Part shown: positions 1-7,598 of the stretch, piece after piece
Numbering within the stretch: the first letter of the stretch is position 1
Layout: each line of letters begins with the position of its first letter
Assembly (NCBI GenBank): GCA_945907335.1
Contig: CAMDSU010000034.1
Location: forward strand, 1-12,687
Direction: 5' to 3'
From: Bordetella parapertussis
GTDB lineage: Bacteria > Pseudomonadota > Gammaproteobacteria > Burkholderiales > Burkholderiaceae_C
Length of the DNA stretch: 12,687 nt
Notes under the pieces: model-generated
Database searches by the model: none
What the model saw: the letters and a program-made list of their open reading frames with translations, nothing else
What the model was told of the DNA's origin: nothing
Made by a program: the position numbers and the translations under genes

Positions 1-19
1 AAACCAAGTGCTACAAACT

Positions 20-95
20 TGGCGACCCTACGGGGATTCGAACCCCGGTACTCACCGTGAAAGGGTGATGTCCTAGGCCTCTAGACGATAGGGTC
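20..95 (-). tRNA. tRNA-Glu, anticodon TTC
   Basis: This 76-nt tRNA folds into a full cloverleaf. The 7-bp acceptor stem pairs GACCCTA with TAGGGTC, the anticodon stem is TCACC/GGTGA, and the loop CTTTCAC carries TTC at 59-61. The T-arm holds GGTTCGAATCC, and the terminal CCA is encoded at 20-22. It reads glutamate codons GAA and GAG. It lies 23 bp after tRNA-Ala on the same strand and close downstream of gltX, whose product charges it. Both tRNAs are probably cut from one transcript. Only 19 bases remain before the window edge, and no terminator is visible there. Confidence 0.97.
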
Positions 96-118
96 AAATC
101 CTGGACTTCCCGATATTC

Positions 119-194
<76 letters not shown>

Positions 195-213
195 GACAAA
201 TATCGAGTCTGAG

Positions 214-219
214 ATTATA
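214..219 (-). promoter_or_regulatory. Candidate -10 box of a tRNA-Ala/tRNA-Glu promoter
   Basis: The minus strand reads a perfect TATAAT here, 19 nt before the first base of tRNA-Ala. Transcription would start around 205-208, giving a leader of roughly 12 nt for RNase P to remove. No good -35 hexamer lies 16-18 bp upstream: at 17 bp the sequence is AAAGAG, inside the last codons of gltX. The box may therefore be weak or depend on other contacts. The tRNAs could also be reached by read-through from gltX. Confidence 0.45.
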
Positions 220-233
220 ACCAGAAAATTTTG

Positions 234-1613
234 TCACTCTTTAAGTCGCAACAAAACTTCTTCTCTGGTGAACAAAGCAATCACCGCATCTAGCGACGGC
301 GTCTGCGGCGTACCGAGCAATAACACCCTCGCCGGCATGGCCAGTTGAGGCATTTTCAAGCCATGCGCTTGTAACACTTCTTTCATGACGGCGGCAATCG
401 CTGTTTTGTCCCATTCGCATTCACGCAAGCTGTCGACCAGCGATTGCAATACAGGCCGCACCGCATCCGTCACGTGCTGCGCCAAGTCTTCTGCACTGGG
501 CTGCGCCGGTTGGTAAAAACGCCGCACCCAATCTGCCAGCGCAACAGTGGTGTCGCAACGGTCTTTCAATAAATCACAAAGGGCTGGCAAGCGTTCATCG
601 GCGGTGATGCCCATGGCTTGCAAATGCACCGTCACCAGCGCGGCCAATGCATCGCCTGTCGTGGCTTTCAAATGCTGTGCATTCACCCAACGCAATTTGG
701 CTTCGTCAAACTGCGCTGCGCTTTTGCCCAAATGGTCCAGGTTGAACCACTGCACAAATTGTTCGCGGCTGAATATTTCATCGTCGCCGTGGCTCCAGCC
801 CAAGCGCGCCAAATAGTTCACCATGGCCTCGGGCAAAAAGCCTTCATCGCGAAATTGCGTCACCGGTTTGGCACCGGTACGTTTACTCAACTTCTCGCCC
901 TGCTCATTCAGCACGGTTGGCAAATGCGCATAGACCGGTGGTTCATGTGCCAACGCTTGAAAAATATGAATTTGTCGAGGTGTGTTGTTGACATGGTCAT
1001 CGCCACGAATGACATGGGTGATGGCCATGTCAATATCATCAACAACGACGCAAAAGTTGTAGGTGGGCGTACCGTCCGGGCGAGCAATGACCAAGTCATC
1101 TAACTCGAGGTTGCTGATTTCAATCAGACCTTTGACTTTATCGTCCCATGTCACAGTGCCAGTCAGCGGCGTTTTAAATCGCAACACGGGCTTGATGCCA
1201 GCCGGTACCGCAGGCAAGGTTTTGCCAGGCTCAGGACGCCAAGTTCCGTCGTAACGCGGTTTTTCCTTGGCAGCCATTTGGCGTTCACGCAATGCATCCA
1301 GTTCGCTCACGCTCATGTAGCACGGGTAAACAAACCCACGGTCTTGCAATTGCGAAAGCACTTGCTTGTAGCGGTCCATGCGCTGCATTTGGTAGAACGG
1401 GCCTTCATCATGCGTGAGCCCCAACCAAGACATGCCTTGCAAAATCACCTCAACTGCTTCTTGTGAAGAACGATCGACATCGGTGTCTTCAATGCGCAAA
1501 ATGAACTTACCGCCAGTGGCTCTGGCAAATGCCCACGGGTAAAGCGCTGAACGAATATTGCCAAGATGGATAAAGCCTGTCGGCGAAGGCGCAAAGCGGG
1601 TACGTGTGCTCAT
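234..1613 (-). CDS. gltX: Glutamate--tRNA ligase (GluRS)
   Basis: This cytoplasmic class I aminoacyl-tRNA synthetase joins glutamate to tRNA-Glu using ATP. At 459 aa it is full length for bacterial GluRS. The N-terminal Rossmann catalytic domain carries the HIGH-type signature HLGN (16-19, within [10 protein letters not shown]), and the KMSKS loop is KLSKR (241-245). The C-terminal part from about 310 is the helical anticodon-binding domain. The four zinc ligands known from E. coli GluRS (C98, C100, C125, H127) are not kept: only C98 is present, with M100 and W125, so this looks like a zinc-free form. The ATG overlaps the metZ stop by 4 bp (ATGA), and an AAGG lies 7 nt upstream, which supports this start. 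It is the last protein gene before tRNA-Ala and tRNA-Glu. Whether it also mischarges tRNA-Gln cannot be told from this window. Confidence 0.97.
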   Translation of the reverse strand: MSTRTRFAPSPTGFIHLGNIRSALYPWAFARATGGKFILRIEDTDVDRSSQEAVEVILQGMSWLGLTHDEGPFYQMQRMDRYKQVLSQLQDRGFVYPCYMSVSELDALRERQMAAKEKPRYDGTWRPEPGKTLPAVPAGIKPVLRFKTPLTGTVTWDDKVKGLIEISNLELDDLVIARPDGTPTYNFCVVVDDIDMAITHVIRGDDHVNNTPRQIHIFQALAHEPPVYAHLPTVLNEQGEKLSKRTGAKPVTQFRDEGFLPEAMVNYLARLGWSHGDDEIFSREQFVQWFNLDHLGKSAAQFDEAKLRWVNAQHLKATTGDALAALVTVHLQAMGITADERLPALCDLLKDRCDTTVALADWVRRFYQPAQPSAEDLAQHVTDAVRPVLQSLVDSLRECEWDKTAIAAVMKEVLQAHGLKMPQLAMPARVLLLGTPQTPSLDAVIALFTREEVLLRLKE

Positions 1614-2833
1614 GCTGTGGCCTTGATCTGATCTAGCCCACGGGACAAATCGTTTTTCAAATCATCGAGATGCTCCAGGCCAACGGCCACCCTCACTAAA
1701 CTTTGTTGGATACCAGCCAACTGCCGATTGGCTTCAGTCAAGCGCCCGTGCGATGTACTGGCAGGATGGGTGATGATGGTTTTCACGTCGCCCAAATTGG
1801 CGGTAATAGACATCAACTGAGTGCTGTCAATGACTGTAAATGCGTTGCTGCGGCAATGCACAGGGTCGGCACCCACCACATCAAACGACAACACCGGACC
1901 GCCCTTGCCAGACTGTTGCGCCATGGCCAGCGCATGTTGCGGATGAGAACTCAGGCCAGGGAAATGCACTTTGGCTACTTTGGGGTGTTGCTCTAACCAT
2001 GTGGCAAGGGCCAAGGCTTGATCTGACTGCGCTTTCATTCGCAGGGACAAGGTTTCCAAACCCTTGAGTACGACCCAGGCATTGAAAGGCGACAGGCTCA
2101 TACCTGCACTGCGCATCACAGGAATAAATTTTTCACTGACCATGGATTGCGAGGCACACAAGGCACCCGCAACCACACGGCCTTGACCATCAAGGTATTT
2201 GGTGCCCGAATGAACAATCACGTCAGCGCCGAAAGCAATCGGCGTTTGCAAAGCGGGGGTACAAAAACAATTGTCGACCGCCAGCACCGCATTGGCAGCA
2301 TGCGCAATATCGGCCAATGCACGTATGTCACAAACTTCAGTGAGTGGATTGGTCGGCGTTTCGGCAAAAAGCAATCGGGTGTTGGGTTGAATGGCCTGCT
2401 TCCACTCAGCCATATCGGTCTGTGAAACAAATGTGGTTTGAACACCAAACTTGGCAAATTCAGTGCTGAGCAACTTGTGCGTGGACCCAAACACAGAATG
2501 CGAGCACACTACATGGTCACCACTTTTGAGCAATGCCATGCACAACAATAAAACGGCCGCCATGCCGCTGGAGGTACCCACACACGCTTGTGCCCCTTCA
2601 AGAGCGGCCAAGCGTTTTTCAAAACTGGCAACTGTCGGGTTGGTAAACCGGGAATAGATGTAGCCGTCTTGTTCTCCGGCAAAACGGCGAGCAGCGGTTT
2701 CACTGTCAGGCTGGACAAAGCTGCTGGTTAAAAACAAGGCCTCGGAATTTTCGCCATACTGGGATTTATCAACCGCAGTGCGAACTGCCAAGGTTTCTTT
2801 GTGAAAGTGTTCGGGATTTAGAGAGTCAGTCAT
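1610..2833 (-). CDS. metZ: O-succinylhomoserine sulfhydrylase
   Basis: This PLP enzyme of the Cys/Met metabolism family converts O-succinylhomoserine and sulfide directly to homocysteine in methionine synthesis, bypassing cystathionine. It has 407 aa, the usual size. Visible features are the PLP-phosphate contact region YSRFTNPT (60-67), the aspartate that pairs with the PLP ring nitrogen (D187 in AVDNCF), and the Schiff-base lysine K212 in SGTKYLDG. The C-terminal [20 protein letters not shown] stretch is typical of this family. The assignment to MetZ rather than MetB or MetY rests on overall sequence style and on its position after purF, which is common in Burkholderiales. It starts 6 bp after the purF stop with no strong Shine-Dalgarno sequence, so it may depend on translational coupling. 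It overlaps gltX by 4 bp. Confidence 0.92.
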   Translation of the reverse strand: MTDSLNPEHFHKETLAVRTAVDKSQYGENSEALFLTSSFVQPDSETAARRFAGEQDGYIYSRFTNPTVASFEKRLAALEGAQACVGTSSGMAAVLLLCMALLKSGDHVVCSHSVFGSTHKLLSTEFAKFGVQTTFVSQTDMAEWKQAIQPNTRLLFAETPTNPLTEVCDIRALADIAHAANAVLAVDNCFCTPALQTPIAFGADVIVHSGTKYLDGQGRVVAGALCASQSMVSEKFIPVMRSAGMSLSPFNAWVVLKGLETLSLRMKAQSDQALALATWLEQHPKVAKVHFPGLSSHPQHALAMAQQSGKGGPVLSFDVVGADPVHCRSNAFTVIDSTQLMSITANLGDVKTIITHPASTSHGRLTEANRQLAGIQQSLVRVAVGLEHLDDLKNDLSRGLDQIKATA

Positions 2834-2839
2834 AAAAGG

Positions 2840-4357
2840 TCAACGTACATCAGCATTGGGTAAAGCAAGGCGGGAATGGTCTGCAGTATCTTCTTCAACA
2901 CCAACTCGGTGCTGACCCAAGCGAGTGATATCTTCAACGCTCACATCGCCAGTGATGTAGACACCGTCAAAACAAGATGCATCAAAGCCATGGATAGTTG
3001 GAGCGCCTGGCAAGGCAGCACGTTTGACGGCATCAAGCATGGGCGCAATGTCTTGGTAAATCAGCGCATCGCATCCAATCAATTCGCGCACTTGCTCGAT
3101 GCTGCGACCAAACGCTACCAACTCTTCAGAGGTGGGCATGTCAATCCCATAGACATTGGGGTATCGAACCGGCGGCGCAGCGCTTGCCAAATACACTTTT
3201 CTGGCACCAGCGTCACGGGCCATTTGCACAATTTCTTTGCTGGTGGTCCCACGCACAATGGAGTCGTCGACCAGCAATACGTTGCGGCCTTTGAATTCAC
3301 TGACGATGACATTGAGCTTTTGGCGCACGGAACGTTTACGCACCGCTTGGCCGGGCATGATGAATGTGCGTCCCACATAACGGTTTTTGACAAAGCCTTC
3401 GCGGTAAGGTTTGCCCAACAAATGCGCCAATTGGGTGGCACTCGGTCGACTGGATTCAGGAATGGGAATCACCACATCAATGTCAGAGGGTGGAACAGTG
3501 GAGACCACGCGCTTGGCAAGTGACTCTCCCAAATTTAACCGCGCCTGATACACCGAAATACCGTCCATGGTTGAGTCTGGGCGCGCCAAATACACGTATT
3601 CAAAAATACATGGCATCAAACGGGTAGCGTTGGCACATTGGCTGGCATGTAACTGCCCTTGCATATCAATGAACACGGCTTCACCGGGCGCGACATCTCG
3701 CACAAACACATGACCGGTGCCTTCCAGCGCTACCGATTCGCTGCCAACCATCCACGTGCCATCGCTGCCTTGGCCCAAGCACAAAGGACGAATGCCAAAG
3801 GGATCGCGAAAAGCCAACAATCCGTGCCCAGCAATCATGGCAATCACCGCATAAGAGCCTTTGATTCTTTGATGCACACCACTGATAGCAGTAAACACAT
3901 CCACCACTGCCAGGGTATTGCCACGTGTGGTTTTTTCAAGCTCGTGTGCGAGCACATTGAGCAATACCTCGGAGTCACTTTCTGTGTTGATATGGCGGTG
4001 ATCGGTTGAAAACAATTCAGCCTTGAGCGCATGCGCATTGGTCAAATTACCGTTGTGCACCATCACCAAACCAAATGGCGCATTCACATAAAAAGGTTGC
4101 GCTTCCTCTTCGCTGTAGGCGTTGCCTGCTGTCGGGTAACGCACCTGCCCGAGTCCGATATTGCCGGGTAAGGCCCGCATGTTGCGTGTACGAAAAACAT
4201 CGCGCACCATGCCCTTGGCTTTTTGCATGAAAAACTTGCGATCCAATTGGGTGACGATGCCGGCAGCATCCTGACCGCGGTGCTGTAGTAACAGCAAAGC
4301 GTCATAGATCAATTGGTTCACATGCGAAGGACTGACCACCCCCACTATGCCGCACAT
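2840..4357 (-). CDS. purF: Amidophosphoribosyltransferase
   Basis: PurF catalyses the first committed step of de novo purine synthesis: glutamine plus PRPP gives 5-phosphoribosylamine. The protein is 505 aa, matching the E. coli length. The N-terminal Ntn-hydrolase glutaminase domain starts MCGIVGVV, where Cys2 becomes the catalytic N-terminal cysteine after Met removal. HRGQD (26-30), GQVRYPTAG (70-78) and HNGNLTN (101-107) line the glutamine site. The C-terminal phosphoribosyltransferase domain has the PRPP motif LLVDDSIVRGTTS (361-373). The reading frame stays open 106 codons further upstream, but Cys2 must sit next to the initiator Met, so the ATG at 4355-4357 is the right start. A GGAAAGG (4369-4375) precedes it. 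It overlaps the cvpA stop by one base (TGATG). The cvpA-purF pairing is also seen in E. coli. Confidence 0.97.
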   Translation of the reverse strand: MCGIVGVVSPSHVNQLIYDALLLLQHRGQDAAGIVTQLDRKFFMQKAKGMVRDVFRTRNMRALPGNIGLGQVRYPTAGNAYSEEEAQPFYVNAPFGLVMVHNGNLTNAHALKAELFSTDHRHINTESDSEVLLNVLAHELEKTTRGNTLAVVDVFTAISGVHQRIKGSYAVIAMIAGHGLLAFRDPFGIRPLCLGQGSDGTWMVGSESVALEGTGHVFVRDVAPGEAVFIDMQGQLHASQCANATRLMPCIFEYVYLARPDSTMDGISVYQARLNLGESLAKRVVSTVPPSDIDVVIPIPESSRPSATQLAHLLGKPYREGFVKNRYVGRTFIMPGQAVRKRSVRQKLNVIVSEFKGRNVLLVDDSIVRGTTSKEIVQMARDAGARKVYLASAAPPVRYPNVYGIDMPTSEELVAFGRSIEQVRELIGCDALIYQDIAPMLDAVKRAALPGAPTIHGFDASCFDGVYITGDVSVEDITRLGQHRVGVEEDTADHSRLALPNADVR

Positions 4358-4842
4358 CAAGTCACCAACCTTTCCAATGGCGCCGGCAAGACCGGCTTTA
4401 AATACACAAGCAATTGATGAACCGACTGGGCAACCTGAGAATCCACCCAAACCTCTGCCAGTCGCCAAGGTGTGAGTCCGACCAATACGGCAATGGCCAT
4501 CCACATGATGGCTGCACGCGCCAAACCAAACACCGTGCCCAGCATTCGATCCGCCAATCCCAGACCTGCAAGTGACAACAAACGCTTCAACACACTGCCA
4601 ATCAATGCCATCACCAGCATGACCAACAGAAAAATCAATACCCAAGCAACGGCCTCGCGCATGCCTTGGGCCCAAGCAGGCAAAGGCAATTCACGGCTCC
4701 ACTCGAAGGCGTATCGGCTACAAACCACAAATCCCAATACCCAGGCCAAAAGCGCAAAAAATTCTTTGACCACTCCGCGCCAAAATCCCAAGGCACCTGA
4801 CAACAACATCAGGCCGATCAACACCCAATCAACAGCATTCAT
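4357..4842 (-). CDS. cvpA: CvpA family inner-membrane protein
   Basis: This is a 161-aa integral membrane protein with four predicted hydrophobic helices at about 4-20, 28-43, 63-85 and 103-123. It has the family motif GFWRGVVKE (19-27) after the first helix and ADRMLGTVFGLARA (97-110) leading into the last. In E. coli, CvpA was named for colicin V production and sits just before purF. Its molecular function is still not settled, although roles in envelope stress and bile tolerance have been described in enterics. Here it is wedged between the SPOR gene (3-bp gap) and purF (1-bp overlap), so it is almost certainly co-translated with them. An AGGGA directly abuts the ATG, so the ribosome-binding site is poorly spaced. 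Coupling to the upstream gene is likely. Confidence 0.92.
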   Translation of the reverse strand: MNAVDWVLIGLMLLSGALGFWRGVVKEFFALLAWVLGFVVCSRYAFEWSRELPLPAWAQGMREAVAWVLIFLLVMLVMALIGSVLKRLLSLAGLGLADRMLGTVFGLARAAIMWMAIAVLVGLTPWRLAEVWVDSQVAQSVHQLLVYLKPVLPAPLERLVT

Positions 4843-4845
4843 TCC

Positions 4846-5565
4846 CTAGAGCGTCAGCACCACCGCACTCAACTGCAGCGACTTGGTTTTATTGATGATT
4901 TTTTGGGCTTCTTCGCGTGTGGCAAACGGCCCAGCACGCACACGGGTGCGTTTGCCCTCAGAGGTTTGTGCAATATGTATGTAAGTTTTGACGCCAGATT
5001 TTTCAAGCTTGCTGCGGATATCCTTGACCTTGGCTTCATCCGAAAAAGCACCAAATTGCACAATAAAACGCTCTGCAACCGTTTCTTTGGCGGTCGGTTT
5101 AGCGGCATTGGCAGCATCTTTGGGCGCGGTCGCCGTTTTCTCTGGTTCTGATTTGGGCTTGGGGTCTGGCGTTCTCACGTCAGCCACCGAAGGCTCAGAT
5201 GCAGTCGGTGTATCCACGGGCGCAGAGGATTTTTTGCTGTCCTCAGCCACCACTTGCTCGTTGCTGCTGACGGCTTCTGAAGTAGGGACCTTGGCATTGA
5301 CCAATTCATCTGGAATAGCAACGCTTGGCGGTTGCGACGGACGCACCGCATCCCTGTCAGGCATATCGATTCGAATGTCTGCTGCCATATCGCGCGGTTT
5401 GGTATCAAAAACCAGCGGAAAACCCACCACTGCAATTACGACCAGCACGGTAGCGCCAATGAGTCTGTGACGCGCTTGTTTGCGCAGGCTGTCCATGCTT
5501 TGTGCGTCATCTTTGTTGGATTCGGCGGGCGACGAGTTGGAAGCGCGGGACTTGAAAAAGGCCAT
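4846..5565 (-). CDS. dedD: SPOR-domain inner-membrane protein, DedD-like
   Basis: This 239-aa bitopic protein has a short cytoplasmic N-terminus rich in charged residues (1-34), one transmembrane helix at about 35-53 (RLIGATVLVVIAVVGFPLVF), a long low-complexity periplasmic linker rich in Pro, Ala, Ser, Lys and Glu (about 55-160), and a C-terminal SPOR domain (about 163-239). The SPOR fold is marked by FIVQFGAF (167-174) and RVRAGPFATREEAQK (208-222). SPOR domains bind glycan strands stripped of stem peptides at the division septum, so the protein probably localises to midcell and helps constriction, as E. coli DedD does. The folC-dedD-cvpA-purF order matches E. coli, which supports the name. 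Start: the ATG lies 8 bp after the folC stop with no strong Shine-Dalgarno sequence. Confidence 0.9.
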   Translation of the reverse strand: MAFFKSRASNSSPAESNKDDAQSMDSLRKQARHRLIGATVLVVIAVVGFPLVFDTKPRDMAADIRIDMPDRDAVRPSQPPSVAIPDELVNAKVPTSEAVSSNEQVVAEDSKKSSAPVDTPTASEPSVADVRTPDPKPKSEPEKTATAPKDAANAAKPTAKETVAERFIVQFGAFSDEAKVKDIRSKLEKSGVKTYIHIAQTSEGKRTRVRAGPFATREEAQKIINKTKSLQLSAVVLTL

Positions 5566-5573
5566 GGGCAGGT

Positions 5574-6860
5574 TCAGGTGGGTGAAGCAGCGGGTAGACG
5601 GCCTTCAATACCGTGCTGTAAAACCCCGCCAACAGTGAAAAACGAACCAAAGACAAGAATTCTATCAGCGGGGTCAGCCGCAATTAAGGCCTGGTTCATT
5701 GCTTCAGAGGGCCCACTGCACAAGCTAGCAGTCGCTGTTGCAGCCGGCTTCAATGACTGCCAGACATCTTTCAAGGCTTGCGCGCTGGCCGCTCTGGGCG
5801 TGGGCAGGTCGCAAAAGTACCAACATTCCACCAGCGGCATCAAGCGCTGCAGCAGTCCCGTGAGATCTTTGTCAGCCATAGCGCCCACCACCGCATGGGT
5901 GCGGGGATAAAACCCCATGGCGTCCAAGTTGTGTGACAAAGCAGCCGCTGCATGCGGGTTGTGCGCGACATCAAGCACGATAGCCGGTTGCCCCGGCAAT
6001 AATTGAAAACGCCCCGGCCAAGTCACCAAAGAAAATCCCGCGCGTATGGCTTGCGCCGTGACTGGCAACTGCGAACGCATGGCCTCCATCACAGCAATCA
6101 CACCTGCCGCGTTCAATAGTTGATTGGCACCGCGCAAGGCAGGATATGCCAAGCCACTGTAAGTGCGGCCACGAGCGCGCCATGTCCATTGCTGGTTATC
6201 GCCAGAAAACTGCACATCCTTCATCACCTGCCAGATATCTGTTTGCAATTTGCCGGCATGCATCAAGAGGGAATGGGGGGGGGAAGGATCGCTGATTACC
6301 ACCGGTTTTCCCACACGCATGATGCCGGCTTTTTCAGCGCCTATGGTTTCTCGGTCTGGCCCCAGTAATTCCATATGGTCCAGGTCGACGCTGGTGATGA
6401 CCGCACAGTCTGTGTCAATCACGTTGACCGCATCAAGGCGACCGCCCAAACCGACTTCCAGAATCACAACATCCAACTTGGCAGATGCCAAGCAACTGAA
6501 TAAGGCCAAACTGGTGAACTCAAAATAACTGAGCGTGACCTCGCCTCTGGCTGCCTCAACCCGCTCGAAATGCCCAACCAAATCAGCCTCGGCCACAGGT
6601 TGACCGTTGATGCAGCAACGCTCTTGAAAGTACACCAAATGCGGCGATGTATACAAACCCGTTTTGTAACCAGATTGTCGGTAAACAGACTCCAGCATTG
6701 CGCAGGTAGAGCCTTTCCCGTTGGTTCCGGCCACGGTAACAACCGGGCAACCAAATTGCAAACCCATGGTTTTTGCCACCACAGCGACACGATCAAGCCC
6801 CATCTCAATGGTTTGCGGGTGCAAGCGCTCACAATGGCTGAGCCAATCATTTAAATTCAT
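5574..6860 (-). CDS. folC: Bifunctional dihydrofolate synthase / folylpolyglutamate synthase
   Basis: FolC ligates glutamate to dihydropteroate, making dihydrofolate, and then adds further glutamates to reduced folates using ATP. At 428 aa it has the usual length of this Mur-ligase relative. Motifs include the P-loop GTNGKGS (45-51), SPHL (72-75), YFEFTSLALF (112-121), LEVGLGGRLDAVN (134-146), the probable carbamylated lysine K177 in AEKAGI, and DVAHNPHA (297-304) of the C-terminal domain. It is first in the six-gene operon. A run of nine cytosines on the coding strand (6275-6283) encodes part of DPSPPHS (191-197), and slippage there would break the frame. In many Proteobacteria accD precedes folC. 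Here the upstream neighbour is instead a divergent glycine-zipper gene. The start matches the family N-terminus (WLSHCERLHP), although the Shine-Dalgarno sequence is weak. Confidence 0.96.
   Translation of the reverse strand: MNLNDWLSHCERLHPQTIEMGLDRVAVVAKTMGLQFGCPVVTVAGTNGKGSTCAMLESVYRQSGYKTGLYTSPHLVYFQERCCINGQPVAEADLVGHFERVEAARGEVTLSYFEFTSLALFSCLASAKLDVVILEVGLGGRLDAVNVIDTDCAVITSVDLDHMELLGPDRETIGAEKAGIMRVGKPVVISDPSPPHSLLMHAGKLQTDIWQVMKDVQFSGDNQQWTWRARGRTYSGLAYPALRGANQLLNAAGVIAVMEAMRSQLPVTAQAIRAGFSLVTWPGRFQLLPGQPAIVLDVAHNPHAAAALSHNLDAMGFYPRTHAVVGAMADKDLTGLLQRLMPLVECWYFCDLPTPRAASAQALKDVWQSLKPAATATASLCSGPSEAMNQALIAADPADRILVFGSFFTVGGVLQHGIEGRLPAASPT
6275..6283. repeat. Nine-base G/C homopolymer inside folC
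   Basis: The plus strand has nine consecutive G residues (nine C on the folC coding strand). They encode parts of codons in DPSPPHS at residues 191-197. The frame is intact across the run as given. It is the longest homopolymer I noticed in the window. Confidence 0.95.
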
Positions 6861-6893
6861 AAATATGATTGTCCCTCAAAGCACGCAAAACCC

Positions 6894-6899
6894 TGTCAA
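6894..6899 (-). promoter_or_regulatory. Possible -35 element for the folC operon
   Basis: The 98-bp gap between the divergent folC and glycine-zipper genes must hold the folC operon promoter unless transcription enters from elsewhere. The minus strand reads a perfect TTGACA here. No good TATAAT lies 16-18 bp downstream; the closest match is GACAAT after a 20-bp spacer, which is too long for a strong sigma-70 promoter. It is therefore only a candidate. For the divergent plus-strand gene, TTGCAT (6909-6914) could be a -35, but its -10 is equally unclear. Confidence 0.25.
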
Positions 6900-6958
6900 C
6901 CCCATGGCTTGCATTTTCGTTAAAGTGATGGAACATCATGCATAAAAGGAACCTGCCC

Positions 6959-7501
6959 ATGAAAAAACTCATCAGCGTTTTGGGTTTATTGCCCGTTTGC
7001 TTCTTTCCCACATCACACGCTCAGGAAGTCGGGCGGGTCATTTCTTCGGTGCCCATCATCCAACAAGTCGCCGTACCTCGCCAAGTCTGCACACAACAAC
7101 AAGTCACTTCACAGCCCAGCAAGTCTGGTGCCGGCGCCCTCATGGGTGCCATAGCTGGTGGCACTGTCGGTCATGCCATTGGTCGCGACGGGCTTGGCAC
7201 AGCAATTGGCATATTTGGTGGCGCTATTTTGGGTGACAAGATCGAAGGTTCGCCTCCGCCAGAGGTCAAAACCGTTCAAACATGCAGCACCCAAAATTTT
7301 TATGAGAACCGCACCATGGCTTACAACGTAACCTACGAATATGCGGGCAAACAATACATGGTGCAAATGCCGCAGGATCCAGGCCCCACTGTTCGGCTGC
7401 AAATTACTCCCGTGGTGTCGAACAGTCCTAACTACACCTACCCCCCCTTACCGGCCGCCAGCGCTGTGCCACCACCGGGATCAGCACCACTAAGCTGGTA
7501 A
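6959..7501 (+). CDS. Secreted glycine-zipper (2TM) protein of unknown function
   Basis: This is a 180-aa protein exported by a Sec signal peptide: MKKL, hydrophobic core, likely cleavage SHA|QE at about 21/22, with no lipobox cysteine. The mature part begins with a Val/Gln-rich stretch (28-50) containing C44. A glycine zipper follows (about 57-92, with repeated GxxxG-like spacing such as [10 protein letters not shown] and GIFGGAILG), typical of the Rick_17kDa/glycine-zipper 2TM family. A Tyr-rich segment (114-135) has C109 just before it, and the tail is Pro-rich (160-180). The two cysteines could form a disulfide in the periplasm. Family members associate with the outer membrane or envelope, but the role is unknown. 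Of two in-frame ATGs (6938, 6959) I chose the second because AAAGGA (6945-6950) lies 8 nt upstream and the signal peptide then begins normally. It is transcribed alone and ends at a terminator. Confidence 0.85.
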   Translation: MKKLISVLGLLPVCFFPTSHAQEVGRVISSVPIIQQVAVPRQVCTQQQVTSQPSKSGAGALMGAIAGGTVGHAIGRDGLGTAIGIFGGAILGDKIEGSPPPEVKTVQTCSTQNFYENRTMAYNVTYEYAGKQYMVQMPQDPGPTVRLQITPVVSNSPNYTYPPLPAASAVPPPGSAPLSW

Positions 7502-7519
7502 TTCTTCGCTCTCCTCACC

Positions 7520-7546
7520 AAAGCCGCTCACTTCGAGCGGTTTTTT
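7520..7546 (+). terminator. Rho-independent terminator of the glycine-zipper gene
   Basis: The stem CCGCTC (7524-7529) pairs with GAGCGG (7535-7540) around an ACTTC loop and is followed by six T residues (7541-7546). Flanking AAAG/TTTT can extend the stem. It begins 18 bp after the stop codon. The T-tract also lies where the -35 of a possible argG promoter would be. Confidence 0.88.
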
Positions 7547-7563
7547 GCTTTCAGGGCATGGCC

Positions 7564-7569
7564 TAGAAT
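7564..7569 (+). promoter_or_regulatory. Candidate -10 box of the argG promoter
   Basis: TAGAAT, a one-mismatch TATAAT, lies 29 bp before the argG ATG. The hexamer 17 bp upstream is TTTTTT, which is the T-tract of the preceding terminator, so the -35 match is poor (two of the six consensus bases). argG needs its own promoter because of that terminator, and this is the best candidate in the 52-bp gap. No arginine-repressor (ARG box) palindrome is obvious. Confidence 0.4.
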
Positions 7570-7598
7570 CCCGCCTTTGCTTACTCACGGTATGTTTC

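Noticed and set aside
2876..3523. Plus-strand open frame (215 codons) antisense to purF
   Set aside because: It is fully nested inside a conserved gene, no domain is recognisable, and the composition fits a shadow frame.
4358..4675. A 106-codon upstream extension of the purF frame
   Set aside because: PurF needs Cys next to the initiator Met, the extension overlaps cvpA in another frame, and it is Gly/His/Cys-rich without resemblance to any family.
5563..6961. A 13-base string (GAACCTGCCCATG) shared by the start regions of dedD (minus) and the glycine-zipper gene (plus)
   Set aside because: A few 13-base matches are expected by chance in 12.7 kb on two strands. No larger repeat surrounds the two copies.
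7545..7598. An upstream in-frame start adding 18 residues to ArgG
   Set aside because: It starts inside the terminator T-tract, upstream of the likely -10 box, and the added residues do not resemble homologues.
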